NCBI GenBank assembly: GCA_948470475.1
Contig: OX419338.1
Span: 34,879,144-34,943,143, forward strand
Source: Galaxea fascicularis
Lineage: Eukaryota; Cnidaria; Anthozoa; Scleractinia; Euphylliidae
Reading direction: 5' to 3'
DNA: 64,000 nucleotides
Position numbers and translations under genes: made by a program
In this document: in pieces, positions 25,901-40,200 of the stretch
Position numbering within the stretch: the first letter of the stretch is position 1
How the letters are laid out: the number at the start of each line of letters is the position of its first letter
Notes under the pieces: generated by a model
What the model saw: the letters and a program-made list of their open reading frames with translations, nothing else
Databases searched by the model: none
What the model was told of the DNA's origin: nothing

Positions 25901-28900
25901 GCACGTAAATTCTCCTTACAATACAACTACTTATCAAGGAGACTAGCGAGGAGAATATAAGAAGTTAACGACTACGAAATCATGAAAGCAGAGATTTTGT
26001 TGCTCTTGAGACAAGTTCCCCTGCATCATAATCAGGCTAATTTTGGTTTCAGAAACAAATTTACTTGTCATATACTTATAAGGTGTTTCATTAAGGGCCA
26101 GGAGCTACAATTTGTCCACAAGTGCAAAGGAATTAACCATCTGCTCAAAACCTTGATGAACCCTCTGCTTCTTGCCCCCGCAGGGTTTTGGCTTAGAGGC
26201 CAAAACCTGAGGAGACACCCTAGAACTCTTCACGTGTAAATATACAAGGAATTTCAAAATAGTAAGAAATGTGTTTGTGGTATGCGAAGCGTTCCCGATT
26301 TGATTAAACTAGGCGCGCACGGTGGTCTTGGGTAATATTTTAGCAAGCGCGCAAGGTGGTGTCGGGTACATGTAATTCGTGCAACCATGAGGTCACGTTT
26401 CGTCGCCATACTGCGAGCAGCATTCCATGGTGGGTATTTCGCACTTCAGCGGTTTTTTCCCAGTTTGAATTCAAAGGCATTCAGTAGTACTGAACAGAAT
26501 TATTCAGTCCAAAATTTGGTTTGTTAGGCAAATCAGCAACGGAGTCGACAGACTTGAACCAACAGTTCAAAACAAATTTTCAACAGTGGTATGCACAGTA
26601 TTTATATTCAATACACATCGTCATGAACAGGCAGCGCTCCAAGCTGCGACCATTTAGCGACTAAAATTCTGGCATTTTACATTTGAAGGTTGCCAAAAGG
26701 CGACTTTTTGAAAAAGTGAGCTTGGAGCGCTGACAGGTATTCATAAGCGGAGGCAGCTCTAGTGAACACTATTTCTAGTGTTGTAAAAAGACTCTTCCTT
26801 TAAGCTGTGTGAATATGTCAGCTTGTGAATGTCTTTGCTTACCTGCAAATGACGTCGGAGAGGTAGTTGGGCCAATCCTTGAAGTCGATAACCTCTTGTG
26901 AATCACTGAACATTTGATCAGGAAGCGGTCTGTACAGGTTATGATTATCACGGAAGCATCCTAGCGACTTGTAAGGGATTTCACCTGCAGGAAGATGAAT
27001 ATACCACAACTGTTAAGCCTCTACCACAGGAAAAAGGCTGCAAGGCTCAAATTAGGTGATTATGTGAACCTTGATTAGAAATAAAACACAAACAGCAGCG
27101 ATAAACGTGGTAAACCAAGGCATTTTATATAGACTTAACGTTTCGTACGCTGGGCAACATACATTTTCAAAAGGAACCGTTACAATTTATAGATTTTATA
27201 ATTATGGTCTGGACCGGTACAATTAATTCAGTAATAAAGCAACAGCTTCTCGCTGCTAAAGTTGACATATTATCCTTTTTTACTCAAACGTCAATGCGCC
27301 TGAATGTGCTTTAACTGCATGGGTGTCGAGTTTGTAACAGGTTCACACTACTCACAGCAATCCTGCAGCTTGCATGCTTTTCTTTCCTCGCTACCCCCTA
27401 CACAGTCAACCCCACCGTAGGAGGGTGGGGGTGCGGTGCATGTTCGTCTTCTAGTCATACTTCCGCTTCCGCATGACCGGCTACAGGGAGACCACACTGA
27501 CCAGCCCGACCAACCACCTGGCTCTGAAAACAAAAGACAAGCTCAAGTCACGTTCAAGTCTAGGTCCAGTTCAGTTCCAATGAACACGCCACAGAAAGCG
27601 TGTACAATCCAGTCAAGCGACGCTTCACGCGCGTCACATTTCACGGGCTCACTAAAATACTCACGTGCACAAGGCCTTGTGTTGCACACGTCAGACTGCA
27701 CGCTGGGTCCCAGATACGTGCAGTTGAGCCCGCCATATTCGGGTACAGGACTGGTGCAGGCACGTGACCTCTGCCTATGTCCGCCACCGCACGTGACGTC
27801 ACACTCGGTCCAGCTTCCCCAGTGGGTGTAGGCACCGTTCACTAAAAACAAAAACAAACAAAAAAAAAACAAGATTGTTGGACTTCCTTTTTCTTGTCAA
27901 CACAGTCCAGGATCACAGCATAAAGATCCTTCTACGATTTCCGCCAAATTCTACTTTGCCATCCAAATTGCTTTCCGTATCATGGCAACTGAATAGTGTT
28001 TCCCTAAAATCCTCAACCAAACCCCTTCACGTCGGGTTCTCCTACTTCTATCCGTCCTCCCAGCTTCCTTGATCTCCATCCTCGTAATATGAAGCACCTA
28101 CCCATGCACGGTTCCAGCTCGCAGTATTCCTCCTGTTTTTCAGGCCCCTCGCACGTTTTTCCGCCATGCGCGGAAGGTGGATGATTACACTCGCGTGTTC
28201 GAGAGCGTTTGGCGGCACCGCATGTGGCAGAACACGAGGTCCAGGGAGACCAAGTACCCCATTTACCGTCAACTGAAAAACAAAATCACAGCTTATTAGA
28301 ATGAGTTTCCTTTCACTTCATGGTTTGCGTGAAGTTGTCGGCTAGATTAAAACTTCCAATAAGAGAGACAGTTAACAGTTTAAGGATCCACCAAACTTAA
28401 AGTGCACTTTAAACTTTCCATTAACTTGAACTTGATGAATTTGTTTTTGCTTTTCAAGGTAGTTACTACCAGCCACTCAGACTAATCACATTTGCGAACT
28501 TACCAGGACAATCAGACAAACTGCACGGCATAGTCTGCCTGTCTGAGCCCACGCAACTCTCCCCTCCATACTTGGGCGGCGGGTTGTCACACTTGCGCAT
28601 GCGTTCTCTCTTGCCAGGTCCACACTTGACGGAGCAGAAACTCCACATGCTCCATGCGCCCCAATTCCCGTGCACTGAAAAAAGACGAGAGGGAATAAGT
28701 ACCTGAAATTTACGTAAAAGGTTTTGTTGTGTAGTCTACCCATTTACCTGGGCAAGGTTCTGGATTGCAGTGGACCTTTTCTCTTGCTGACCCAATCTCC
28801 TTGCAACCTCTGCCACCGTAGCGAGGACTGGGGTTGATACATTCACGTTTCCTGGTTTTGATTCCACCGCTACACGATCGACTGCATGTAGACCAGTCTG

Positions 28901-30717
28901 ACCATTCGGTATAATTGCCATTGATAGCTGAAAATAACAAAAGCAAGAAACTTATGGAACATATTACATGCACGAAGAGGCGAAGGGATTTTAGTGAGAA
29001 GTGAGTGAGGCTATGCCAGCGTTTTCCTGTAAAAATTTCGCAAAAACAAAAAAAACTAACGCTACATCGCTGAATAGTACAAAGGTTATGACGATTGCGT
29101 GCTAACGTTTAGAAAAATAAGTGTTTTTTTTTTAAATCAGTGTTCTGTCTGACCATAAGTAAGATCATGCTTTCCTTTGGACTTTTTTTCTTTCAAATTT
29201 GTTAACAACTCCCGTGCTTTGCGCTTAGGTTATTGCCAAATAACTGAAAAAAAAAATGATTGTTATGGTTGAAGGAAAGTGCGCCAGGCTCAGTTGTTTG
29301 TTTGGTTGTTTGTTTCCTTAAGCAAAATTAGTTGCGTTACTTTGCCACGATGTGCTATAAGTGCCACGTTCTTTGTCACGCTACTTACGACATCTCCTCA
29401 CTGTACACGGCTTTACTTCAACAGAATCTCCTTCACACCAGTAACCACCGTTACTGGGCGCGGGGTGTTTACACACTCGAGTCCTCAGCTGTAGCCCGTC
29501 CCCACATGTGGCTGAGCATGCTTGCCATGAGCTCCACGCTGACCAACTGCCGTTCACTGCAGACAAATGTGTCACCAAACATCTTTGTTAATTTCTTAAA
29601 GCAATATTAAACAACTTAACTAACTACACCTTTTTGAGATCAGAGATTGTATATGGCGCTTTAGAACTTCTGGATTCTGGCGCTTTATAAGTCACAACTA
29701 CTTATTAATCAATTATTGTTGTTAATCTGTTGATCACGCTTTAAATTGACTCATCAGCTTGACCACGACTACAATTTGAAGACATTTGACATCAACAGAG
29801 GCGGCTCGAATGCTCTTTGTTGTGTTTCAGTATCTTTATACCGTGCAGTCACGTTTTCAGTTTGGATACTGAAAACGTTGAAAACGTGACTGCACGGTTC
29901 AAGAATTGTCTTCCACAAGCCCAAAGTATCTCTGTTATTGACATAGCACACAAACAAGTGACTTGTTACTTAAAACGGATTATACAATTCCAGCAAACGG
30001 AACTATAATTTCCCATCCAAAAGAACCAGGAAACAAAAAAAAAAACGCAAAGACAGCAAAAGGAACAAAGACCAATGACGGCCCACACCGATTCCAAACA
30101 GTAGACAAGAGTTTTCAAAATGCGCAGCTGCGAAGTAAGCTTCTTAGACTCACCTGGGCACTCGCCTTGATTACATGATAACTTTTGACGTGCCGGGCCC
30201 AGGCACATTCGGCCACCGTTGGACGGCGGAGGAGTATTGCAGAATCGTTGCCTCTCTTGGAACCCTTTGCCACAGGACTTTGAACATGCGCTCCAGTTGC
30301 CCCAACCACTCCAGCCGCCATCAACTGCAGAGAACGGTTACGAAAGATTCCTTATAACAACAGTGCAAAAGCTATATCGCTAGAATAAAAAGCATTGGCT
30401 TTGAATCTTTCAGTTTAAAACCTTTTCTATCCAACCCTATGTCTTTTCTTTGATTTATTTTGTAATTTGTTTACCCACGAAAGCGCTCCAAAGAACTCGT
30501 TCGAACGTGTCCGTACTCTCTAGATCGAATTGGAATTTGCAAATGTTGGTTTTTGAGAAGAGGGGAAAACCGGAGCACCTGGAGAAAAATCTCTTGGAGC
30601 AGAAGAAGAGAACGAACAAGAAACCAAACTATGAACAAAGCAAGTACAAGTGAAGGGTGATCATCGCAGTAAATTTTCCAATTTAAGCAACTGGAAAGAA
30701 GAAGCCTGAAAAAATCA

Positions 30718-30751
<34 letters not shown>

Positions 30752-31215
30752 GATACCGGTGCGATGCTCTACCAACTGAGCTATGAAGCCACACATTGGG
30801 AGCGAGGTCAATGTTGAGTTCATATTTTCCCGCACAGTGAAGTGATGTGAAGTATATATATGAAATAATTCATATTTGTACTGCGGTTGTAGATACAAGT
30901 GAAGGGTGATCATCGCAGTAAATTTTCCAATTTAAGCAACTGGAAAGAAGAAGCCTGAAAAAATCAGGGCTCCAACGGGATTCGAACCCGTGACCTCCGC
31001 GATACCGGTGCGATGCTCTACCAACTGAGCTATGAAGCCACACATTGGGAGCGAGGTCAATGTTGAGTTCATATTTTCCCGCACAGTGAAGTGATGTGAA
31101 GTATATATATGAAATAATTCATATTTGTACTGCGGTTGTAGATACAAGTGAAGGGTGATCATCGCAGTAAATTTTCCAATTTAAGCAACTGGAAAGAAGA
31201 AGCCTGAAAAAATCA

Positions 31216-31247
<32 letters not shown>

Positions 31248-34200
31248 TTACTGCGATGATCACCCTTCACTTGTATCTACAACCGCAGTACAAATATGAA
31301 TTATTTCATATATATACTTCATATGAACAAAGCTTTAAATAAAACAAAAAAGAAAGTTGCCTCATTTAGTACTTCAGTATTAATATTACCGACCTGGGCA
31401 GAGTTTGTTGGTTTCACAAGGCTCACTTTCCTGGGGATCTCCCAGCTCAAAGCAGTCTTTTCCCCCAAATGCTGGAGCTGGATTGGTGCAGTTTCTTACA
31501 CGTGACCTCAAACCTCCCCCACACGATTTGGAACACCATGTCCAGGGAGACCAGGGACCATAATTTCCATCGATTGGTGCGACTGTGATCAAAGAAAGAA
31601 AAAGCGAATTAGAAAGGCAGACGATTAGAAAGTAAACTCAAAGAGACCAGTTTAGTTTTCAGGCAGTTGATCATACCAATTGATATTCCGTTAGGGCTCA
31701 GGGTTTCGGCCTTATATTTCAAGCATATGGACAGGTCAACTGGACCTTGAACAGAGCTTCGTACTTTCTACAGTAAATATCAATTTTATATTAACAAGAA
31801 CCTCACAATGAAAGTATGCCACCTGCGGTGGAATTTTTCCAGCGTAGTGAATATTTGAAAGAGACATTCTTTCTGTAAGTGACACACTCGAAGAAAAATT
31901 CATTGTCGAACACCTTCACCTTCCGATTACCAGAAGTTCTTTCAAGAATACTGCTATCTTTATTAGCTACTCAGTTTCTCAGCGAGATTAAAGCCTCGAT
32001 CTGCAATGTTCTCTGTTGTCTGCAATAAAGTAGCTCACCGTTCAGAAACGCGTACACAAAGTTGGTGTTTTCCTGCCCCACGCACTGATCATTGCCGCCG
32101 CGGCATCGCTCAAAATTGTCTCCAACACAGCCTACCCACGGCTTGGGCGCGGGTTGCTGCGTGAACATGTTCTGCACGCCGTCACGATAAAACGTTTTGC
32201 CGGCTGTGGGTCCTGACCAGCATTCCCCGTAACCTTGGATACCAAAGTGAGTGTAGTTCTTGAGTTTCGCAGCCTTGGCGCACCTAAGAAAGGTACACGG
32301 AATGTAAGCAAAGCGTTATGGCGATTCGAAACATTCACACATTTTGAAGGAAACAGGTGTGGAAATACAAGACTCGCCAGCTTGTATTGGCGCACAACTA
32401 AATATTGAAGTATATGGAGTAGATGTCTGTTCAGGTGGTCACAACTTAAGGTCCCAAGCTCTGGACTAGCTTAGTAAACTACCTAACCGAAATATAAAAT
32501 CCTGAATATCTGGCAATATGAAGAAAAACCTAGGTGAGTCGGTAAACGGAAAAAAGTGGGACCGCCGGGGTAGAACCAAATTCTCCCGAAACCAACAACT
32601 TAAACCCGGGTGTCCAGTACTCTAACCAGTCGGCCACGCTGACTCCGTCCAATTCATTTTAGCACAAAGGTTCTGAAGATATGCTAACTTTTTCAAAGAT
32701 CCCAAGATCAGATTATTAATTCTCCTTTCTAGCTGCTGTAAAGTTCCTTGCACATTAGTTAACAGAATTTGGGGTTTGTCAATATAACAAATATACCACC
32801 CTCTGGCTGATAAATTTGTCTATCACCTGTCTGCTGAACAATGCATTGATATCATAAGGAGAAGTTACATGTTAATCACTTCTAGGAGTTAAAGGGTTAA
32901 TTCTCTGGATAAAATAAATCTGCAAATTGTGCGTAAACTACGTTTTAAATTAGAAGTTCCACAAACCTGCAGACCAAATCAGGCATGTACTGCTCCCAGT
33001 CGTCTGCCTGCACGGTGATACCGCTGTACACAATGCTCTCGGGATCATTATCAGTAAAAATGAGTTCTGGCAGGGGTCGGGTAGAGGTCTTTTTGTCTTG
33101 GAAGCAACCCAGTGGCCTCATGGGAGTATCGCCTGCGACAACATAACAAAGATAAAGGAGTTAAAATAAAAGCATTTTCCTTTAAATCCAGGATGCAAAG
33201 AGAACGAACGCAACACTTTAGCTTCCACAGACGTTTGTGCACCAAAAAATGTTCATGAAGCGCTTTGTTTTTTGTGCCTTTGCAATCCACTAATAGCAAT
33301 GCGTCAAGTTTACAGATTTTCGCAGATAACTTGGAACACAAAAAGCCAATGAAACAAGGATACAAACACTAGGTTTGTCGAACAATTGACTGCTGTGTAA
33401 ACAACCAGTTCAAGAAGCTCTTAGATATGGATAAGGGTTTCCTATTTTTGCAACATTCAGACGGTTTTGAACTACAATACGATATGCAAAGACTTAATCC
33501 TTGAATCCCAAATATCAAAATGTATATTCTCCCTAGTGATCATTTCCTGTATTCTCATACCCTGTACTATTGATCAAGTAGTGATATGGTAAAGAGAAAT
33601 TTACATAGTGATCATTAGAGGGATGTAAAGGTGTAATCGGGAAATTAAGACGGACTACGGTTTTGAGGTCGATGAAATCTGTTTTGCACTGAAGCTTCCC
33701 TTTGTCTAAGGGTGTGATTGCTTGTCTTCGATAACATTTGAAATGTGAGCTACGCTTTCTTTCCTGTCAATACTTACAACAATCGCCCGACATGCAGTTG
33801 ACTGTTTGCGTGCTTGCTCCCAAACAATCTTTCCCATCGTTCGACGGGGACGGATTATCGCAAGACCTTACTCGCATTCTCACACCAAAGCCACACGATT
33901 TAGTACAAGCGCTCCAGGAAGACCACTCACCCCAGTTACCATCACCTGTAAACAGAATCACAAAATATTGAACTCTAAAATAAGGGAGTAAAAAACAGCA
34001 CATCAGATTTACAGCTTGAAAGAAAGTCAGTCCGCCGAATACCGGTGGCCTTTACCGGAAGTAGTGAAATTTATTATATCTCTCATTTAGTACGCGCGGT
34101 GTGATTGGTCAATTTAGCGGGCCGTATTCTACTGTACGGCCGGCTAAATTTGAAAGTTTTCTTTTCCGCGCGCCTGATTAATCTCAGAAATATAATAAAT

Positions 34201-37200
34201 ATCTTACTAACCTCGTTTTCTCAGTTCGTACTGTAAGTTACGGATCCTCGTTTTTTCCCGTTGATTTATGGTCCGCGCGCTTCGCACTTGGGCCATAAGC
34301 GAAAGGGAAAAACTCGGTCCGTAACTTACAGTACGGACCTCGAACTCGGTTAGTAAGAGGTATTGCCTCTCGTGAGAGGAGTCGCTTATTAAGGAAATTT
34401 TTTCAGCATGACTATGATTTTCGGCATCTATTATTTGAAAAACGTGATCCAAGAACAAGGGTGGACTGCTGTTGCGCCAATAAACCGATTAAACTAAAAA
34501 TAAAGAACATTCCAACTTACTTGGACAGTAGTCTTTCATGGTGCAAGATTTCGTCTCGATGTCAGGACCAAACAACGAACAATCCCTACCACCATATTGT
34601 GGACTTGGATTTGAACATGCGCGCCATCGGGACATCAGGCCGGTACCACAAGTCTTATCACAGACTGTCCACTCAGTCCATTCGGTGTAATTACCATCCA
34701 CTAAGGGAACAAGCAAAATTTTATACGCATTAAAGCCACAAAAGAACTTGGTCAATTTTTGTCCAGCTAAATGTCCTTTCTTGACTATTTAACAATTATC
34801 CTGCGAAATCGCGCAGAATGTCGCCTGATACTTAGCCGACGAAGGCGTTGGCCGAGTTACCTAAAATCAGGAAGTGTACCGCAAGACTGAGCAGGATTAT
34901 TATTCTATTATTCAACACACTGATAACAAAGCATGTTTTACCACAGTAGAAGAGAAGAGGGCAAAGCGTCATTAAAGAAGAGGAGAGAAAGTCTAAAACT
35001 ATTCCCTCCGGACTAAATATCCCTTTATTACTTCATCTTATTTTGCTGTTTTGATACCCGTGTCGGGCGGGTTTAAGGCGTATATATCACAGTAAACTAT
35101 ATTTTTCTCCCCGACACACGAAATTACGTACATCGCAGAATATCTGTCGAGAACGAGGAGCCACGCACCTCTCAGTAACCTCTTATTGATTGGTTCTTAT
35201 TAACACGCAGCTCCATTGTTTCAGGGCTAGGGTCCACTGTTTCTGTTGTTTGTTTATTGTTTTGTCAGCCTATCCTGTGAGCTGTTCCGAGAGCTGCGTG
35301 CCGCCTCTCGAGAACGCGAGACGAGGGGGACAACATGATCACATTTAGACACTGTCACATTGTTTTGAATAATGAAATGTTACACTCATTTACCTGGGCA
35401 CGGTCTGTAACTGCAGTCTCCCACTTGTTCCTCGGGACCGCTACAAGGTTTCCCGCCATTTTTGGGAGCAGGACTGTTGCACAAGCGCTTTCTCTCCCTC
35501 GTCCCTGGACCGCAACTAGCAGAACACGCTGACCACATAGACCACGGGCCCCAAACACCATTCACTGAACACGAAGAGCAGAAGAGACTGAGCTTTCTGA
35601 TTTATGTTTTGTCTAACTGGACGACTAGCACTGAACCATCTGTAAAATTTACTATTATCATTTTACTCGAATGTCCTTGAAAAATAGAAAGCAATTTATA
35701 TTAGGAATATCAACACAATTTTTTTCTCTAACTTAATTCTATATAAATTGGAATCGATAACTTTAAAATCTCTACCGTTAGCGAACCCCGTGTTTTAGAG
35801 GAGGTCTTGACATCAGCCAAATACAGTGTCATAATACCATACCACGTTTTTAAGATAGCTTTTCAACGCTCCATCATTCATATCCGAAAACAGGTGATAA
35901 TGACTCCTTTAAGTAAGTAAAAACGAACCAATTACCTGGGCAATCACCCAGATTGCATTTGGAGGATTCAACGTTGGGTCCCAAATCTTCCTCCTTACAT
36001 GTGAGCCCGCCATATTCCGGTTCAGGATTCGTGCATGTTCGAGTTCTCTTCCTCGCTCCAGGCCCACAGGACGTCGAGCACATGCCCCAGTTGGACCATG
36101 CAGAGTAATTTCCGTGAACTAAAATCAGCAGTAAATATGACTAAGGTATTCATCGAAATATTAATTGTCAAAGAAAGAAGGCACAGAGACTTCTTCATGA
36201 CGCAGACATCGTTAAAAGCTGTAGTAAATATGCTACAGACTGTAGTCAGCACACAATCTCTCTTAAAAACATTAAAATCGTGTTGATCTTTTTCTGCATT
36301 TTACTCGTTTCCTCTTCTTCGAGTAACAATCCTTGTAGACAAGAAGTGCAAAGTCATCTCTATCAGATTTAGAGGAACAAATAATACATACGAGCTCTGA
36401 AAAACTCTGCAAACTTTGTATACGAAGCTACAACCCTGTTAACCTAATTCCAACTTGTTCGTCGTGTGGTCGCTGAATAATTGATATCTACCGTATAAAC
36501 CTAAACCAGAGACAACTATCATCTTACTAGGGCACTGTATGACTTGGCAAGGTCGGATGTGTTCTGGATCCCCTAGATCCGTGCAATCTCGGCCGCCATG
36601 TTGAGGTTCCGGGTCGCTACAGGTTCGTTTTCGTGTCTGAATTCCGTAGCCGCAGGATTTGGAGCACGCTGACCACTGAGACCACGGGCTATACTTTCCG
36701 TCAACTGCAATAACGACAGAAAAACATTCACTTATTTAGCCACTGCCATAATTATTTACCAACAAAATTATTTTCTCTTGACTCGAAATCACAACAAACC
36801 TACACTTTAACCCTTTAACCCCTCTCCCCCTGATGAGTAAAATTGTCTGGTGTTAGAGTAAAATCTATAAAGTCACTCTTAGGGAGGAAAAGGCCAAGGG
36901 AGATAGTTTTTGAACCCTTTAACCCCTAAGGGGTCTCCCTTTGATGAGTAAAATCGTCTGGCGTTAGCCGGAGTAAAATCTATAAAGTCAGTCTTAGGAG
37001 GGAAAGAGTTAAGCAAATACACGCATTAAAAAATTCTAAATGTTAATTTTTTTCTCAGTTGATAGCTATCGTTGTAGACGTCACTTACTGGGACAGTTCA
37101 CGTCATAGCACTGCACAGTCTCTACCCCAGACCCCAAGTGTCCACACGCGACACCGCCGTATGCTGGCTCAGGATTGGTGCAAAACCTTTCTCTTGTTTT

Positions 37201-40200
37201 GACGCCTTTTCCGCACGTGACTGAACATGGGCTCCAGTTATTCCATTCTGTGTAACCACCATTCACTAAAATAATAAATTTGTTTAAAAAAGAAAGTGAG
37301 AGAATGCAGGAAAATAAGGTCATTATGTCATTACTGTATGACCAACCTTTCTGCAAGTTAAAGAAAATTAAAGAAATTAAGAGAATGAAGGTTGTTTACA
37401 GTAGCTTCTATTTAGTGAATATGACAAGAAACACTAAATGAGGGACTGACGTACGGACTCGAAGTCCCAACGAGGTCAGCTCCACTTTACTAGAATAGAA
37501 CAGGCCAGCACTAGGGGTGGTCACAGCCAGGGTTCGTTACGTCCCTAGTGGTTCTTTAAAGTCCCACAGAAACAATTGTAAAGGATTGTGAGACGGGACC
37601 TCCGGTTTATCGTCCTTATCCGAGAAGACTAGAAAGTCTAACCATTTGCAGATGTCATTGCAGGTGTGTTGAACAAAAAAAACAATATTAGAACAAGGAG
37701 ATGGTTCTTAAGCGGCGTTAGCTACTCATAACTAAGCTGAGCAGAGCTGAGCAATGCTGGTTTGTTTACTGATCTAGCTGCTGTATTGTTTACCCATACC
37801 TGGACAGGGCGTTAGATAACACTGGGTACTCTGCATAGTCGGTCCCAGTGCTTGCTCTGTGCATGATTTCCCGCCAAACTGCGGTTCAGGGGCATTACAA
37901 GTGCGAGTCCTATTCTTCTTGCCGATTCCACACGTGACCGAACAAGGCGACCATGGCGACCAGTCGCTGTATTTACCATTGACTGTGGAAACATCGAACA
38001 ATTTTGATCGAGATAAAACAACCATTTAAGGCAATACGAATTTTCAAGTCACTTCTCACGAAAAATGTAAGCCCTATTTCGTCTGTTTTCTTGTTTATCT
38101 GTTTGTTTGTTTCTCTTTTTTAATTACTTTAGTAACAAAACATGGGTTGACGTATCGCACTGACAAATCATCTGTAATAAAACAATCTTTCTACTTATTT
38201 CCTGAAACATGGCATCAGCTGTTATTGTCGAAACAAGGTACTAGGTCGCTGTAATACATTCGTCCTTTTATCTCGTTAGTACGCCCTTTTGAACAAAGAT
38301 TGTAGTAAGCTCAAGCGCTAGGACGAAATGTAGTAACAAACGTCTAGCAAGCTTAAACAAAACAAAAGATCTAAAGCTGACTTACTGGGGCAAGGTTCTG
38401 ATCTGCACAGCCTGCTCTCTTTCTTATCATTCTCACAGGACATGTCTTTCATGTATTTGGGTGGTGCACAGTCCCTCTCGCGGTGCTGAATGCCGCCGCC
38501 ACACGTGTAAGAACAGTCCGACCACTTGGTCCAGGCGCCGCACGTGCAGTTAGCTGATGCGGTAAAAACGACAAGGAAGGTAGATCAGTACACCGTGCAA
38601 GTATAACTCGGGAAATCAAGGAAGACTAGAAGTAAAGTTAAGCATTTCAAATGTGGCATTTCGGCTTGGGTAACCATCCCTGGATAACTCCCAGTTTCCA
38701 ATGGCAGATACAGCCGACCGAAATTGGTTGGTGTCACAGAGCACTGGAGGAGAAGAGACAGATAAAACAGTACTCCTCAGATGTCTCGAAGGCCTCCAAA
38801 TTATCGATTTTGTGATTTAGTTTACCTCTGCAATCTACAAGCTGGCAGCTGGTTTTCTCGTGATCCGGCCCTAGGTCTGAACAGTCTTTTCCTCCGATCG
38901 TCGGTGTGGGATTGGTGCAGTATCGCTTCCTGGTCATGATGCCCTGCCCACAGGTCACCGAACATGGGGTCCACAGGGTCCACTCGCTGAAGTTACCGTT
39001 AACTGGAGATGCAAACACAGCAGGCAATAAAAACGTTTTTTTCTCTCTCGTTCAGTTTTAAGACTCTGAAAGAGGTTTACAACGACCTCGTTCCAAAGAC
39101 CCTGAGAGCGAGGCTGGGTTTGCCACACAACTAGTTGAATCTCCGCCATTGTTTTGTTTGTAAAGGGGGACACTCCCTAACGATGTAGAATATTTTTCAT
39201 ATTATATCACAATTGTGGGGATGAGTGAAATAGACAATCAACGTTTGTCTCTTACCAGGACAGGCATTCAAGCTGCAAACTTCACTCTCGTGCTCAGGCC
39301 CCAGCGCTGAACAGTCTGAACCACCGAACTGGGGAGGGGGATTCGTACAGGAGCGAGAACGCACCCGACTACCACCCCCACAAGTGCGATCGCATTCACT
39401 CCAAAGACTCCATGTGCCGTACATACCATTTACTGTAAGAACATATAATGGTAAATGCAATGAGCACTGACATTTTGATAATGCTTGAGCAGTAATTCTT
39501 TGTAATACTCTTTGAGCATTTCGACAAGACTTAGCTACGATAAACATTTTACGTAGTCATATTTTCTAGAGAGTGCAGTAAAAAAACCGCTGAACAGTCT
39601 CGACCTACCTGGACAGGGTTCACTGTTACAGCTGTCACTCTGAGTAGCTGGACCAATCAGCGAGCAGTCTCGCCCACCGTGCATGGGTGCCGGGTTGGTA
39701 CAATTTCGGTGCCTGAACTTTACGCCCCCACCGCAAGACATGGAACACGTGGTCCAAGCTGACCAATCGTTGTAACTTCCGTCCACTATAACAAATACAG
39801 AATTAACGTATCAACAGGCTGTACAGATAGTCAGCGACAATACTTAAACAATAATTTCACATGTTTGTATATTTTTCTTTTCCTTCCTTCCTTTTGTTTT
39901 TTCCATGCAAAGGGTTTAAGAAGTTACTGAAATTTACATAACGCGGAAAATGAAATTAAAGACATTTTTTCGGAGAGACCCCGTACCTCTCCAGACGAGG
40001 TCTGTGATTGGAGAACGAAACAATCGATGACACAACACAAACAATACCCCTAGCCCTGATAACAAAAGAAGCTACAGGTCATAGCGACCAATGAAAATAG
40101 AGGTGTGGAAGGGCTACAGGATTACTCATTTTTCGCCAAATAAACTAGTCTCTTTACTGTACATTTAACACACTAAAATAACGAAGCAAGATAACTCACG

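Larger units (their letters stand above)
30651..31321. repeat. 249-bp tandem repeat carrying tRNA-like genes, ending in a fold-back
   Basis: Two direct 249-bp units are followed by a third cut at 31247. The next 74 bp (to 31321) are the inverse of the unit flank (CTTCACTTGTATCTACAACC is the reverse complement of the flanking GGTTGTAGATACAAGTGAAG). The units differ at very few bases, so the array is young. It lies in the intron between TSP1 repeats 21 and 22. Confidence 0.85.

Noticed and set aside
30683..31162. Two near-identical 76-codon minus-strand ORFs
   Set aside because: They are translations through the tRNA-like repeat ([20 protein letters not shown]), not protein genes.
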